NCBI GenBank assembly: GCA_017395085.1
Contig: JAFPWF010000016.1
Span: 1-64,000, forward strand
Length of the DNA stretch: 64,000 nucleotides
Origin: Oscillospiraceae bacterium
GTDB taxonomy: Bacteria; Bacillota; Clostridia; Oscillospirales; Oscillospiraceae
Reading direction: 5' to 3'
In this document: in pieces, positions 41,928 to 50,465 of the stretch
Layout of the letters: each line of letters begins with the position of its first letter
How positions within the stretch are numbered: position 1 is the first letter of the stretch
The notes under the pieces: generated by a model
Told to the model about the DNA's origin: nothing
The model's database searches: none
Seen by the model: only the letters and a program-made list of their open reading frames with translations
Translations under genes and position numbers: made by a program

Positions 41928-43340
41928 ATGAGGAAAACAAAAATCATCTGCACGATCGGCCCGGCCAGTGAAAACCCCGAGGTCTTCCGGGAAATGTGCC
42001 TGAAGGGGCTCAATGTTGCGCGCCTGAACTTTTCCCACGGCACCCATGAGGAGCACCAGAAAAAGATCGACATGATCAAGGCGGTCCGGGAGGAACTCAA
42101 ACTGCCGGTTGCCATCATGCTGGACACCAAGGGCCCGGAGTATCGCATCGGGACTTTCCAAAACGGGAAAATCACACTTCGGGACGGGGACAGCTTTACC
42201 TTTACAACGCGCGAGGTGGTCGGGGATGAGCAGATTGTTTCCGTCAGCTATAAGGGACTGGCGGAAGACCTGCAGGTGGGTGACCGGATCCTGGTGAACA
42301 ACGGGCTGGTCATCTTCCGGGTCAGAGAGATTGCCGAAACCGAAATCCGCTGCGACGTGCTGACCGGCGGCGTCCTCTCCGACCGCAAGAGCATGAGTTT
42401 CCCAGGGAAAGTGATGCGGCAGATCTACCTCAGCGAACAGGACAAGGCGGACCTGCTCTTCGGAATCCAGAACGAGGTGGATTTTGTCGCGGCATCCTTT
42501 GTGTCGTGCAAACAGGATCTGCTGGATCTGAAAGGCTTCCTGGCGGAAAACGGCGGCGGAGACATCGACGTCATTGCCAAGATCGAAAACCAGTCCGGCG
42601 TGGACAACATTGATGACATCTGTAATGCCTGCGAAGGCATCATGGTTGCCCGCGGCGACCTGGGTGTGGAAGTTCCCTTTACCGAGCTGCCGGCCATCCA
42701 GAAGCATCTGATCACCAAGTGCAGGATGCTCGGAAAGCGGGTCATCACGGCGACGGAAATGCTCGAGAGCATGATCACCAATCCGCGCCCGACCCGTGCC
42801 GAGATCAGCGACGTGGCGAATGCGGTTTACGACGGAACGAGCGCCGTGATGCTCTCCGGTGAGTCGGCGGCAGGGAAGTACCCGGTGGAAGCGCTGCGCG
42901 TCATGGGCGAAATCGCCGAGGAAACCGAGCGGCACATCGACTATGTGGAGCAGTTCCGCACCAGGGAATTTGTCATTCATAACCGGGTCGACGCAATTTC
43001 GCACGCGGCCTGCACCATGGCGATCGACCTTGGCGCCAAGGCGATTGTCGTCACATCCATCAGCGGCCTGACCGTGCGGATGGTTTCCCGCTTCCGGGCG
43101 CCGATCACGATTCTCGGTCTCGCCACCGGGAAGCGTGCCTGGTACAAACTGGGGCTTTCATGGGGCGTGCTGCCCTTGCTGACGGAACAGTTCCCCAACA
43201 TGGAAGTGCTGAATTACTATGCGCTGCACGCCGCGAGGGATGTACTCGGTCTCCAGAAGGGCGATACTGTCGTCATGACCGGCGGTAATACCAGCGGGGA
43301 GAGCGGCAACACCAATGTCATCCGGATCGAAACGGTCTGA
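41928..43340 (+). CDS. pyk: Pyruvate kinase
   Basis: 470 residues, normal length. RKTKIICTIGPASENPEVF and GLNVARLNFSHGTHEEH are the N-terminal signature, VIAKIENQSGVDNIDDIC holds the active-site lysine segment, and IMVARGDLGVEVP and ITATEMLESMITNPRPTRAE hold metal and substrate residues. The C-terminal domain is the effector-binding module (KAIVVTSISGLTVRMVSRF). It makes pyruvate and ATP from phosphoenolpyruvate, the last glycolytic step. It stands at the left of the tricarboxylate island, which also yields pyruvate via malic enzyme. A strong terminator follows. Confidence 0.95.
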   Translation: MRKTKIICTIGPASENPEVFREMCLKGLNVARLNFSHGTHEEHQKKIDMIKAVREELKLPVAIMLDTKGPEYRIGTFQNGKITLRDGDSFTFTTREVVGDEQIVSVSYKGLAEDLQVGDRILVNNGLVIFRVREIAETEIRCDVLTGGVLSDRKSMSFPGKVMRQIYLSEQDKADLLFGIQNEVDFVAASFVSCKQDLLDLKGFLAENGGGDIDVIAKIENQSGVDNIDDICNACEGIMVARGDLGVEVPFTELPAIQKHLITKCRMLGKRVITATEMLESMITNPRPTRAEISDVANAVYDGTSAVMLSGESAAGKYPVEALRVMGEIAEETERHIDYVEQFRTREFVIHNRVDAISHAACTMAIDLGAKAIVVTSISGLTVRMVSRFRAPITILGLATGKRAWYKLGLSWGVLPLLTEQFPNMEVLNYYALHAARDVLGLQKGDTVVMTGGNTSGESGNTNVIRIETV

Positions 43341-43369
43341 ATTGCAGCGGAGCTAAAAAGAAGATAAAA

Positions 43370-43415
43370 AGACTGTGCCCCGGCAAACTGCGGTTTGCCG
43401 GGGCACGGTCTTTTA
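43370..43415. terminator. Strong bidirectional terminator
   Basis: A 19-base stem (AGACTGTGCCCCGGCAAAC with its complement, one mismatch) and a TGC loop, ending in TTTT, between pyk and the convergent LysR gene. Confidence 0.9.
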
Positions 43416-43425
43416 AAACGCAAAT

Positions 43426-44337
43426 TCAGCCTGTCTGCTTTTGGTAGACTTCGCGGACCACGGCTTCCAGCGCCTCGGTCGCCTTGGAGTGGAACTCCCG
43501 CGAAGGCCGCGCAACGCCGAGATCCAGGAATACGCCCTTCTCTCCGATCCGGAACAGCTGAAGATGATCGTCCGGGTCGACACAGGAAGCGTACGTGAAT
43601 GCCAGCCCGACTCCGGCCTTTGCCATTTCCACCGCCATGGCAGCTGAAATGTTGTCATACTCCGATTCGTACTTCAGCTTGTGCTTCTGGAACAGGTTCC
43701 GCGCGATGGTGCCGAGCATCGTGTCATGGTAGCTCAGTACAAAGGGATACTGCACCGCATCCTTCAGGCTGACCCAGGGGACTCCGTCCGGACGCGGATT
43801 CGCCCTTTTGCCGAGGGGATGATCTGCGCCTGCGACGAGGTAGACCTCGTCTTTCGTCAGGGGGATGGCTTCTTTTTTGAGTTTTGCAGCAGGAAGGGCG
43901 ACAACGGCCACGTCGAGCTTTCCTTCCAGCAGAAGGTCCTCCAGCTTCAGGCTGTGCGCCTCTACCACATTCACGTGCACATCAGGATACTGTTCGGCAA
44001 ACAGCCGCAGAATCTTCGGAAGGGTCTGCTGGCCGCGGAAGGAACTGATGCCCAGGGTAACGCGGCCGCCTTTCATCCCCTCGCAGTCCCAAAGCTCGCG
44101 TTTGGCCTGCTTATAATCGTACAGAAGATGCCGCAGATGGTCGATGAAGACTTCACCGTTGGCAGTCGGGCGGATGCCCTTGGAGGTACGGAGAAAGAGT
44201 TTGACGCCGAGCTCGTTTTCATACTGCGTGAGAAACTGGCTGAGACTGGACTGGGACATGTAGAGCCGGTCCGCTGCCTTTGAAACACTGCCTTCTTCCG
44301 CCAGCGCGATCAGATACTGAAAGTCTTTCAGGTCCAT
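43426..44337 (-). CDS. LysR-family transcriptional regulator
   Basis: 303 residues. The N-terminal winged helix-turn-helix (FQYLIALAEEGSVSKAADRL, YMSQSSLSQFLTQYENELG) is followed by a periplasmic-binding-protein-like effector domain of two lobes (GRVTLGISSFRGQQTLPKI). It is divergent from the DUF6282 gene with a 149-base gap, the standard position for a LysR activator of that operon. Its effector is presumably a di- or tricarboxylate, by analogy with the transporters and hydratase it probably controls. ATG 44337 follows AAAGGAG. Confidence 0.92.
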   Translation of the reverse strand: MDLKDFQYLIALAEEGSVSKAADRLYMSQSSLSQFLTQYENELGVKLFLRTSKGIRPTANGEVFIDHLRHLLYDYKQAKRELWDCEGMKGGRVTLGISSFRGQQTLPKILRLFAEQYPDVHVNVVEAHSLKLEDLLLEGKLDVAVVALPAAKLKKEAIPLTKDEVYLVAGADHPLGKRANPRPDGVPWVSLKDAVQYPFVLSYHDTMLGTIARNLFQKHKLKYESEYDNISAAMAVEMAKAGVGLAFTYASCVDPDDHLQLFRIGEKGVFLDLGVARPSREFHSKATEALEAVVREVYQKQTG

Positions 44338-44380
44338 AACCGGCGCTCCTTTCCATTTGCTATCACTTTTTCCGATACAT

Positions 44381-44428
44381 TGCATTAAGATTCCTGCATT
44401 GCGAATTATTTCACATGCACTATATAAT
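44381..44428 (+). promoter_or_regulatory. Promoter and putative LysR site of the amidohydrolase-permease-hydratase operon
   Basis: TTGCGA (44399-44404), 18 bases, TATAAT (44423-44428). Just upstream two TGCATT copies stand 14 bases apart (44381, 44395), one overlapping the -35 box, where an activator would be expected to bind. Site identity is inferred from spacing only. Confidence 0.6.
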
Positions 44429-44486
44429 AGAATCAGCCAAAAGGCAAGAAGGAATCGGAAAACAGCGATGTGAAAGGAGAAACGGT

Positions 44487-45350
44487 ATGGCCAAGGTATC
44501 CATGAAGGGCGTCATTGACATGCACGTCCATTCCAACCCCGACATCCGCGTTCGCGCCTACGATGATTTTCAGCTGATGGAGGCCGGCATCCGGGTCGGC
44601 GCGAGGGCAATCGTCATCAAAACCCACCAGGGAATCACGGTTGACCGCGCCTATCTGTGCAACCGCCACAACGAAATCGTCCATCAGGGCGACAACGACT
44701 TCCAGATGTTCGGCAGCATTACCCTCAACCGCCAGATGGGCGGCATCAACCCCGCAGCAGTGGAAAGCGGTCTCAAACTCGGCGGCAAGGTCGTGTGGCT
44801 TCCCACAGCTTCCGCCACCAATCACCTCAGGAAGATGGGGAAGGACCCCTCCGCGGGTGTTGACTGCGTCCGCGACGGCAAGATCGTTCCGGAACTCAAA
44901 GATGTGTTCCAGCTCATCAAGGACTTTGACGTGGTGCTCGGCACCGGGCATGTCTCTCCCGAAGAGTGCTTCATCGTTGTCGAGGCGGCACGCGCCATGG
45001 GCCTGAAGAAGGTCGTGGTGACACACCCCGAATGGTGGATCGTGGACATGAGCCTGGAAGACCAGCTCCGCATGGTCAAAGACTATGATGTGCTGCTGGA
45101 ACGCTGCTTTGCGCAGAACATGGGCGGCGGCAAGTACAAGAGCAACCTGCCCGACAACCTCGAAGTGATCCGGACAGTCGGCTACAAAAACGTGATGATT
45201 TCGACCGACGGCGGCCAGACCGAGAACCCGAACTGGGAGATCGCCTATGAGCAGTACATGCAGTACATGGCCGATCACGGCGTTCCCGAGAACCAGCTCC
45301 GCTACATGACCCACACCATCCAGGCGGGTCTGCTGAACCTGAAAGACTGA
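44487..45350 (+). CDS. DUF6282-type amidohydrolase-superfamily protein
   Basis: 287 residues with metal residues of a TIM-barrel amidohydrolase: H13 and H15 in IDMHVHS, H47 in KTHQG, H155 in GTGHVSP, H180 in THPEWW and D241 in STDGGQ. These fit a one- or two-metal hydrolase of the family I recall as DUF6282, which is uncharacterised. It opens an operon with an SLC13 permease 18 bases later and an aconitase-like hydratase behind that. It is divergent from a LysR regulator. A hydrolase for a cyclic ester, amide or lactone of a carboxylic acid would fit, but that is inference. The start 44487 follows AAAGGAG. Confidence 0.8.
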   Translation: MAKVSMKGVIDMHVHSNPDIRVRAYDDFQLMEAGIRVGARAIVIKTHQGITVDRAYLCNRHNEIVHQGDNDFQMFGSITLNRQMGGINPAAVESGLKLGGKVVWLPTASATNHLRKMGKDPSAGVDCVRDGKIVPELKDVFQLIKDFDVVLGTGHVSPEECFIVVEAARAMGLKKVVVTHPEWWIVDMSLEDQLRMVKDYDVLLERCFAQNMGGGKYKSNLPDNLEVIRTVGYKNVMISTDGGQTENPNWEIAYEQYMQYMADHGVPENQLRYMTHTIQAGLLNLKD

Positions 45351-45368
45351 AAGAGAGGGTAAAACACA

Positions 45369-46685
45369 ATGAATAGCGTTCTGATTATCCTTGCGATCGT
45401 TCTCGCCGTCTATCTCGGCTATAAGACCAAGATCAACACCGGCTTCTTCTGCATTGCCTTTGCCTATATCATTGGCTGCTTCCTGGTAGGCCTCAAGACC
45501 AAGGAACTCATCGCCATGTGGCCCACCAGCACCATGTTCGTGATCCTTTCCGTTTCCCTGTTTTATAACTTCGCGGCCATCAACGGCACGCTGGAAAAGC
45601 TTTCCGGCAACCTGCTGTACGCCTGCCGCAGCTTCCCCGGCCTGCTGCCCTTCGCCCTGTTCTTTGTGGCTGTGATCCTCTCCGTCATGGGCGCTGCCTA
45701 CTTCACGGTTCTCGCATTCCTGGCCCCCATCACGATGGCCATCTGCGAAGAATCCAAGATGGATAAGCTCACCGGCGCTGTCGCCATCAACTGCGGCGCG
45801 CTGGCGGGCGGCAACTTCCCGACCGCGGCCCTCGGCGTTGTGTTCCGCGGCCTGATGGACACCGCTTACGAAGCCACCCCCGAGCTGGCGCTTGCCGACA
45901 CCTTCGGCCCCGAGATGAAGGTCTTCGGTTTTGCCATCCTCTTCTCTCTGGTCCTCATCGCCATCTTCCGTTACGGCTTCAAGGCCAACCGTGAGATCGG
46001 CAAGGGCGTTACCTTTAAAAAGCCCGAAGCCTATGATGCCAAGCAGAAGACCACGCTGCGTCTCATCATCATCATGATGGTCGTTGTGCTGATCTTCCCG
46101 GTCCTTAAGATGATCCTCCCGAATGTCGGATTCATTGGCACGGTTGCCGGTAAAATCGACGTCGGCCTGGTTGCCTTCGTCTTCACGGTCATCGGCCTTC
46201 TCCTGAATCTCGCTCCCCAGAAGGACATCATCGCAAAGGTTCCCTGGAACACCATCCTCATGATTGCCGGCGCGGGCATGCTCATCGGCGTCGCCGTCAA
46301 GGCCGGCACCATCGAGGCTCTCTCTCACTGGATCGGCAATAACGTCCCGACCTTCCTGGTACCGATTGCCTTCAGCTTCATCGCAGCCTTCATGAGCTTC
46401 TTCAGCTCCACCACCGGCGTTGTCTGCCCGGCGCTCTTCCCGCTGATCCCCGGCATCGCCGCGGCCACCGGCCTGAACCCGATTGCGCTCTTCGCCTGCA
46501 CCATCCTCGGCGCGCAGAGCAGTGCGATCAGCCCCTTCTCCTCCGGCGGCAGCCTGATCCTCGGCTCCTACGGTGACGAAGAAGGCCGCAACAAGCTCTT
46601 CAACCGTCTGCTGTTTGTGGCTGTCCCCATCAGCATCGCCTGCGCGGCTGTCTACAACTTCGCCGTTGCAATGATTCTCAAATAA
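45369..46685 (+). CDS. SLC13/dicarboxylate-carrier-type permease
   Basis: 438 residues, about eleven or twelve helices. The first half (LAVYLGYKTKINTGFFCIAF) resembles the MatC-type dicarboxylate carrier N-terminus, and the late SSTTGVVCPALFPLIPGIAA and GAQSSAISPFSSGGSLILGS match the ion-transporter/SLC13 superfamily with its SNT-like hairpins. It should import a di- or tricarboxylate with sodium. It is 18 bases after the amidohydrolase gene and is followed by a terminator, then the hydratase with its own probable promoter. It is distinct from the CitMHS citrate transporter at 52080, so two carriers serve this island. Confidence 0.88.
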   Translation: MNSVLIILAIVLAVYLGYKTKINTGFFCIAFAYIIGCFLVGLKTKELIAMWPTSTMFVILSVSLFYNFAAINGTLEKLSGNLLYACRSFPGLLPFALFFVAVILSVMGAAYFTVLAFLAPITMAICEESKMDKLTGAVAINCGALAGGNFPTAALGVVFRGLMDTAYEATPELALADTFGPEMKVFGFAILFSLVLIAIFRYGFKANREIGKGVTFKKPEAYDAKQKTTLRLIIIMMVVVLIFPVLKMILPNVGFIGTVAGKIDVGLVAFVFTVIGLLLNLAPQKDIIAKVPWNTILMIAGAGMLIGVAVKAGTIEALSHWIGNNVPTFLVPIAFSFIAAFMSFFSSTTGVVCPALFPLIPGIAAATGLNPIALFACTILGAQSSAISPFSSGGSLILGSYGDEEGRNKLFNRLLFVAVPISIACAAVYNFAVAMILK

Positions 46686-46706
46686 CCTGGTACCTGCACC
46701 GAGCAC

Positions 46707-46742
46707 AAAAGGGAATAGATGGTTTCCATCTGTTCCCTTTTA
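46707..46742 (+). terminator. Terminator between permease and hydratase genes
   Basis: AAAAGGGAATAGATGG pairs with CCATCTGTTCCCTTTT. A TTTACA-N16-TATGAT promoter follows within 30 bases for the hydratase gene. Confidence 0.75.
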
Positions 46743-46810
46743 CAAATCCCTTTTTTGTGCTATGATAGCGGCAGAATCTTTAAATATGTTTCATCTGGGA
46801 GGAAACCTGC

Positions 46811-49084
46811 ATGATCAAGCTTTATGACGGCGGCGTATACCTGTTAAACGGCGCTGAGATCGTCTCTGAAAGCGAATCCGAAAAAGTCCGTGTCCTCACC
46901 GGCAAATCTGCCGACAAGGCGGAAGCCAAAAAGGGCACTATGGCCTACGGCATCATCAAGGCCCATAACCAGTCTGACGACATGGATCAGCTCCGCCTGA
47001 AGTTCGACTCCATGACCAGCCACGACATCACCTATGTAGGCATCATCCAGACGGCGAGAGCCTCCGGCATGACGGAATTCCCGCTGCCCTATGTGCTCAC
47101 CAACTGCCACAACTCCCTGTGCGCCGTCGGCGGCACCATCAACGAGGACGACCACAAGTTCGCCCTCTCCGCCGCCCACAAGTACGGCGGCATCTACGTG
47201 CCCACCAATCTGGCGAACATCCACTCCTACAACCGCGAGGCCATGTCAGGCTGCGGCCGCATGATCCTCGGCTCCGACTCCCACACCCGCTACGGCGCGC
47301 TCGGGACCCTGGCTGTGGGCGAAGGCGGCGGCGAGCTGGCAAAACAGCTTCTCAAACGCACCTACGACTTTGCGTATCCCGGCGTGGTCGCCGTCTATCT
47401 GACCGGCGCGCCCAAGCCCGGCGTCGGCCCGCAGGACGTGGCGCTTTCCATCATCGGCGCGGTGTACAAAAACGGCTATGTGAAGAACAAGGCCATGGAA
47501 TTCGTCGGCCCCGGCATTGCCAGCCTCCCCATCGAGTACCGCAACGCCATCGACGTCATGACCACCGAGACCACCTGCTGGAGCTCCATCTGGGTCACCG
47601 ACGACGAGACCAAGCGCTATTTCACCATCCACGGCAGGCCCGAAGCCTATAAGAAGCTCGACCCGGCAGAGGTCGCATACTACGACGGCTGCGTCTATGT
47701 GGACCTTTCCACGGTGGAATGCACCATCGCCATGCCGATGCACCCGTCCTACACTTACACCATCCACGAGCTGCTGGAGAATCCGGAGGATATCCTCCAC
47801 GCCGTTCAGGAGCAGGCCAACAAGCAGCTCAAGGGCGTGACCATGGATCTCATGTCCAAGTACCATGACGGCGGCATCTGGGTTGAGCAGGGCGAGATCG
47901 CCGGCTGCTCCGGCGGCACCTTCGACAACATCTGCGCAGCGGCGGATATTCTCCGCGGAAAGAGTTGCGGCAACGGCGCTTTCAGCCTGAACGTGTATCC
48001 CGGCTCCATGCCCGCCATGTCCGCCCTGGTGAAGAACGGCCGCGCCTTTGACCTCATCTCCGCCGGCGCCGTCATGCGCGAGTGCTTCTGCGGTCCCTGC
48101 TTCGGTGCGGGCGACACCCCTGCAAACGGCGAGTTCTCCATCCGCCACACCACCCGGAACTTCCCGAACCGCGAAGGCTCCAAGCCCGGCGAAGGCCAGC
48201 TCTCCGCCGTTGCCCTGATGGATGCGCGCTCCATCGCCGCCACCGCTGCAAACGGCGGCAGGCTGACCGCTGCCACCGACCTCGATGTGGAGTACACCAA
48301 TCCTGTGTACGAGTATGACGCCGGCATCTATGCCAAGCGTGTGTACAACGGCTGGGGCAGGCCCGAACCGGAGCACGAGCTCAAATTCGGCCCCAACATC
48401 AAGGACTGGCCCGAGATGCCCGCCCTGACGGACGATCTGCTGGTAAAGGTCTGCTCCTACATCACCGACCCCGTCACCACCACCGACGAACTGATTCCCT
48501 CCGGCGAGACGAGCTCCTACCGCTCAAATCCCGAGAGGCTGAGCGAGTTTGCCCTCTCCCGCCGCGACCCGCAGTATGTTTCCCGCAGCAAGGTGCTGCG
48601 CCAGGCCGAGCGCGACCGCCGTGCGGGCAAAGGCCTCAGCGAGGAGATCCTTGCCGTCTACGCCGCCCTCGAAAAAGCGGGTCTCAGGGTCGACCCCGAG
48701 GGGACCGACATCGGCTCCACGATCTTCGCCAACATGCCGGGCGACGGCTCCGCGCGCGAGCAGGCGGCTTCCTGCCAGCGCGTCATGGGCGCTTCCGCGA
48801 ACTTTGCCAAAGCCTACGCCACCAAGCGCTACCGCTCCAACTGCATCAACTGGGGCATGACGCCCTTCCTGGTGCGGAATCCGGAAGTCTTTGAACTGGG
48901 CGATTACATCTTCGTTCCCGGGCTTCGCAGGGCAATCCTCGAGAAGAACGACGACATCACCGCCTACGCCGTAAAGCCGGACGGCACCGTCACGGAATTC
49001 AGGTGCTCGGTCGGCGCGCTGACCGATCCGGAACGGCAGATCATCACCGACGGATGCCTCATCAATTACTACCGCAACCATTAA
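46811..49084 (+). CDS. Aconitase-superfamily hydratase (YbhJ-like)
   Basis: 757 residues. Aconitase hallmarks are GSDSHTRYGALGTLAVGEGG at 154-173, a cysteine in AGCSGGTFDNICAA (C366) matching the first cluster ligand, and CGPCFGAGD (C427, C430) for the other two, followed by TTRNFPNREG, the usual R-x-N-F loop. The swivel domain follows (NYGxxSxREQAASCQRVMGA-like region near 650). It should carry a 4Fe-4S cluster and dehydrate/hydrate a tricarboxylate or related acid. The length and order resemble E. coli YbhJ, whose substrate is unknown. It lies directly before the citrate lyase genes, so aconitate to citrate is a simple hypothesis. Codon use is strongly biased, suggesting high expression. 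Confidence 0.88.
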   Translation: MIKLYDGGVYLLNGAEIVSESESEKVRVLTGKSADKAEAKKGTMAYGIIKAHNQSDDMDQLRLKFDSMTSHDITYVGIIQTARASGMTEFPLPYVLTNCHNSLCAVGGTINEDDHKFALSAAHKYGGIYVPTNLANIHSYNREAMSGCGRMILGSDSHTRYGALGTLAVGEGGGELAKQLLKRTYDFAYPGVVAVYLTGAPKPGVGPQDVALSIIGAVYKNGYVKNKAMEFVGPGIASLPIEYRNAIDVMTTETTCWSSIWVTDDETKRYFTIHGRPEAYKKLDPAEVAYYDGCVYVDLSTVECTIAMPMHPSYTYTIHELLENPEDILHAVQEQANKQLKGVTMDLMSKYHDGGIWVEQGEIAGCSGGTFDNICAAADILRGKSCGNGAFSLNVYPGSMPAMSALVKNGRAFDLISAGAVMRECFCGPCFGAGDTPANGEFSIRHTTRNFPNREGSKPGEGQLSAVALMDARSIAATAANGGRLTAATDLDVEYTNPVYEYDAGIYAKRVYNGWGRPEPEHELKFGPNIKDWPEMPALTDDLLVKVCSYITDPVTTTDELIPSGETSSYRSNPERLSEFALSRRDPQYVSRSKVLRQAERDRRAGKGLSEEILAVYAALEKAGLRVDPEGTDIGSTIFANMPGDGSAREQAASCQRVMGASANFAKAYATKRYRSNCINWGMTPFLVRNPEVFELGDYIFVPGLRRAILEKNDDITAYAVKPDGTVTEFRCSVGALTDPERQIITDGCLINYYRNH

Positions 49085-49103
49085 TATTTCGCGGATATTT
49101 CCC

Positions 49104-49141
49104 GGCTCCTGCAAACATCGGTTTTGCAGGAGCCTTTTTTA
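49104..49141 (+). terminator. Terminator of the hydratase gene
   Basis: GGCTCCTGCAAA and TTTGCAGGAGCC followed by TTTTTT. Confidence 0.9.
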
Positions 49142-49187
49142 TTCACCGCAGCACCCGAAAAAACTGTGCAGGAGTATAAAAAACGGT

Positions 49188-49216
49188 TTGTCAAATGTTT
49201 AGACATGTGTTATATT
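49188..49216 (+). promoter_or_regulatory. Promoter of the citrate lyase operon
   Basis: TTGTCA (49188-49193), 17 bases, TATATT (49211-49216). ATGT-TTAG-ACAT, a small palindrome inside the spacer, could bind a regulator. Confidence 0.75.
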
Positions 49217-49265
49217 CATGATAGGTTACTATTGCACAAAATATACAGAAAGGGAGGAGTGCTAT

Positions 49266-49565
49266 TTGGTAATTCAGAAACCGGCGATAGCCGGAACTCT
49301 CGAATCCAGTGACTGCATGGTCACCGTGGAACCGGGAGAAGGGAAGATCGATCTGGATTTGGACAGCGCCGTGATCCGGCAGTACGGAAAGCAGATCCGC
49401 AAGGTGATCCTGGAAACCCTGCAGCGTCTGGATGTTACGGATGCCAAAATTACGGTGGTGGACAAGGGAGCTTTGGACTGCACCATCAAAGCGCGTGTGG
49501 AATGCGCGGTCTACCGGTCCAACGGTGTGAAGGACCAACTGCCGTGGGGAGGTGCGATCGTATGA
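49266..49565 (+). CDS. citD: Citrate lyase acyl carrier protein (gamma subunit)
   Basis: 99 residues, normal length for CitD. AGTLESSD contains Ser14, the serine that receives the phosphoribosyl-dephospho-CoA prosthetic group. The body (IDLDLDSAVIRQYGKQIRKV, VVDKGALDCTIKARVECAVY) matches the family throughout. It carries the acetyl and citryl groups between the alpha and beta subunits. The start is TTG at 49266, with GGGAGGAG six bases upstream; the apparent longer reading to 49218 has no ribosome site. It overlaps citE by 4 bases. Confidence 0.95.
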   Translation: MVIQKPAIAGTLESSDCMVTVEPGEGKIDLDLDSAVIRQYGKQIRKVILETLQRLDVTDAKITVVDKGALDCTIKARVECAVYRSNGVKDQLPWGGAIV

Positions 49566-50464
49566 GTCATCCGAATATGAAGCGCCTTCGCAGGAGCATG
49601 ATGTTCCTGAACTGCCAGAAGCCGGGCCTCATCAAGGATCCGTACGTTTACGGACCCGATTCCATCATGCTGGATCTGGAAGATGCGGTAGCCGAAAAGG
49701 AAAAGGATGCGGCCCGCTATTCCCTGTACCATGCACTGCAGGAGATCGATTACCGCGGGGTGGAACGTGTCGTCCGCATCAACGGCCTGGATACCGACCT
49801 CTGGCGCGAGGATATCCGCTGCTCGGTTGCCGGCGGCTGCGACGCCATCCGGATTCCCAAGACGGAGACAGCGAAAGACGTCAAGCTGGTGGAAGAAGCC
49901 GTTGCCGCAGCCGAAAAGGAATTCGGCATTGAACCCGGCAGGACCCTGATCATGGCTGCGCTCGAGTCGGCCAGGGGCGTGATGAACGCGCTGGAAATCT
50001 GCGAGGCTTCCCCGCGCCTGTTCGGCATTGCGCTCTCCGGCGGCGACTATACCAAGGACCTGCAGACCACGATTTCCGGCACCGGTGTGGAACTCATGGG
50101 CGCACGCCAGCATATGATCATTGCTGCGCGGGCGGCCGGCGTGCAGTGCTTTGACACGGTCTACACAAACCTCAACGACATGGAAGGCTTCCGCCGCGAT
50201 GTGGAAACCATCCACACCATGGGCTTTGACGGAAAGTCCATCATCAACCCGCGTCAGATCCCGATCGTCCACGAAATCTTTACTCCGACGCAGAAAGAGA
50301 TCATTTTTGCCGAAAAAGTGGTTCGTGAAATCGACACCAAGAAGGCGCAGGGAATCGGCGTCTTTACGGTAGACGGGAAAATGATCGACATCGCCTTCTA
50401 TGACGGCGCGAAGCGGACTCTGGCCCTGGCAAGGGCATCCGGTGTATACAAGGGGGAACTGTAA
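49562..50464 (+). CDS. citE: Citrate lyase beta subunit (citryl-CoA lyase)
   Basis: 300 residues, full length. LRRSMMFLNCQKPGLIKDPY and DSIMLDLEDAVAEKEKDAAR are the CitE/HpcH-aldolase N-terminus; RVVRINGLDTD, IRIPKTET, AALESARGVMNALEI and IALSGGDYTKDL give the metal and substrate residues. It splits citryl-ACP to oxaloacetate and acetyl-ACP. The ATG overlaps the citD stop (ATGA). citF begins just after its stop, so the three lyase subunits are tightly coupled. The usual order D-E-F is kept. Confidence 0.95.
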   Translation: MSHPNMKRLRRSMMFLNCQKPGLIKDPYVYGPDSIMLDLEDAVAEKEKDAARYSLYHALQEIDYRGVERVVRINGLDTDLWREDIRCSVAGGCDAIRIPKTETAKDVKLVEEAVAAAEKEFGIEPGRTLIMAALESARGVMNALEICEASPRLFGIALSGGDYTKDLQTTISGTGVELMGARQHMIIAARAAGVQCFDTVYTNLNDMEGFRRDVETIHTMGFDGKSIINPRQIPIVHEIFTPTQKEIIFAEKVVREIDTKKAQGIGVFTVDGKMIDIAFYDGAKRTLALARASGVYKGEL

Positions 50465-50465
50465 T

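Noticed and set aside
44433-46706. A 757-codon open frame antisense to the amidohydrolase and permease genes
   Set aside because: It is an artefact of high GC and codon bias in the sense genes; the protein is Glu/Asp/Gly/His-rich without any domain.
47246-48376. Long antisense frames in the hydratase, citF and CitMHS genes (also 50511-51830 and 52053-53408)
   Set aside because: Same codon-bias artefact, no ribosome sites and no homology-like motifs.
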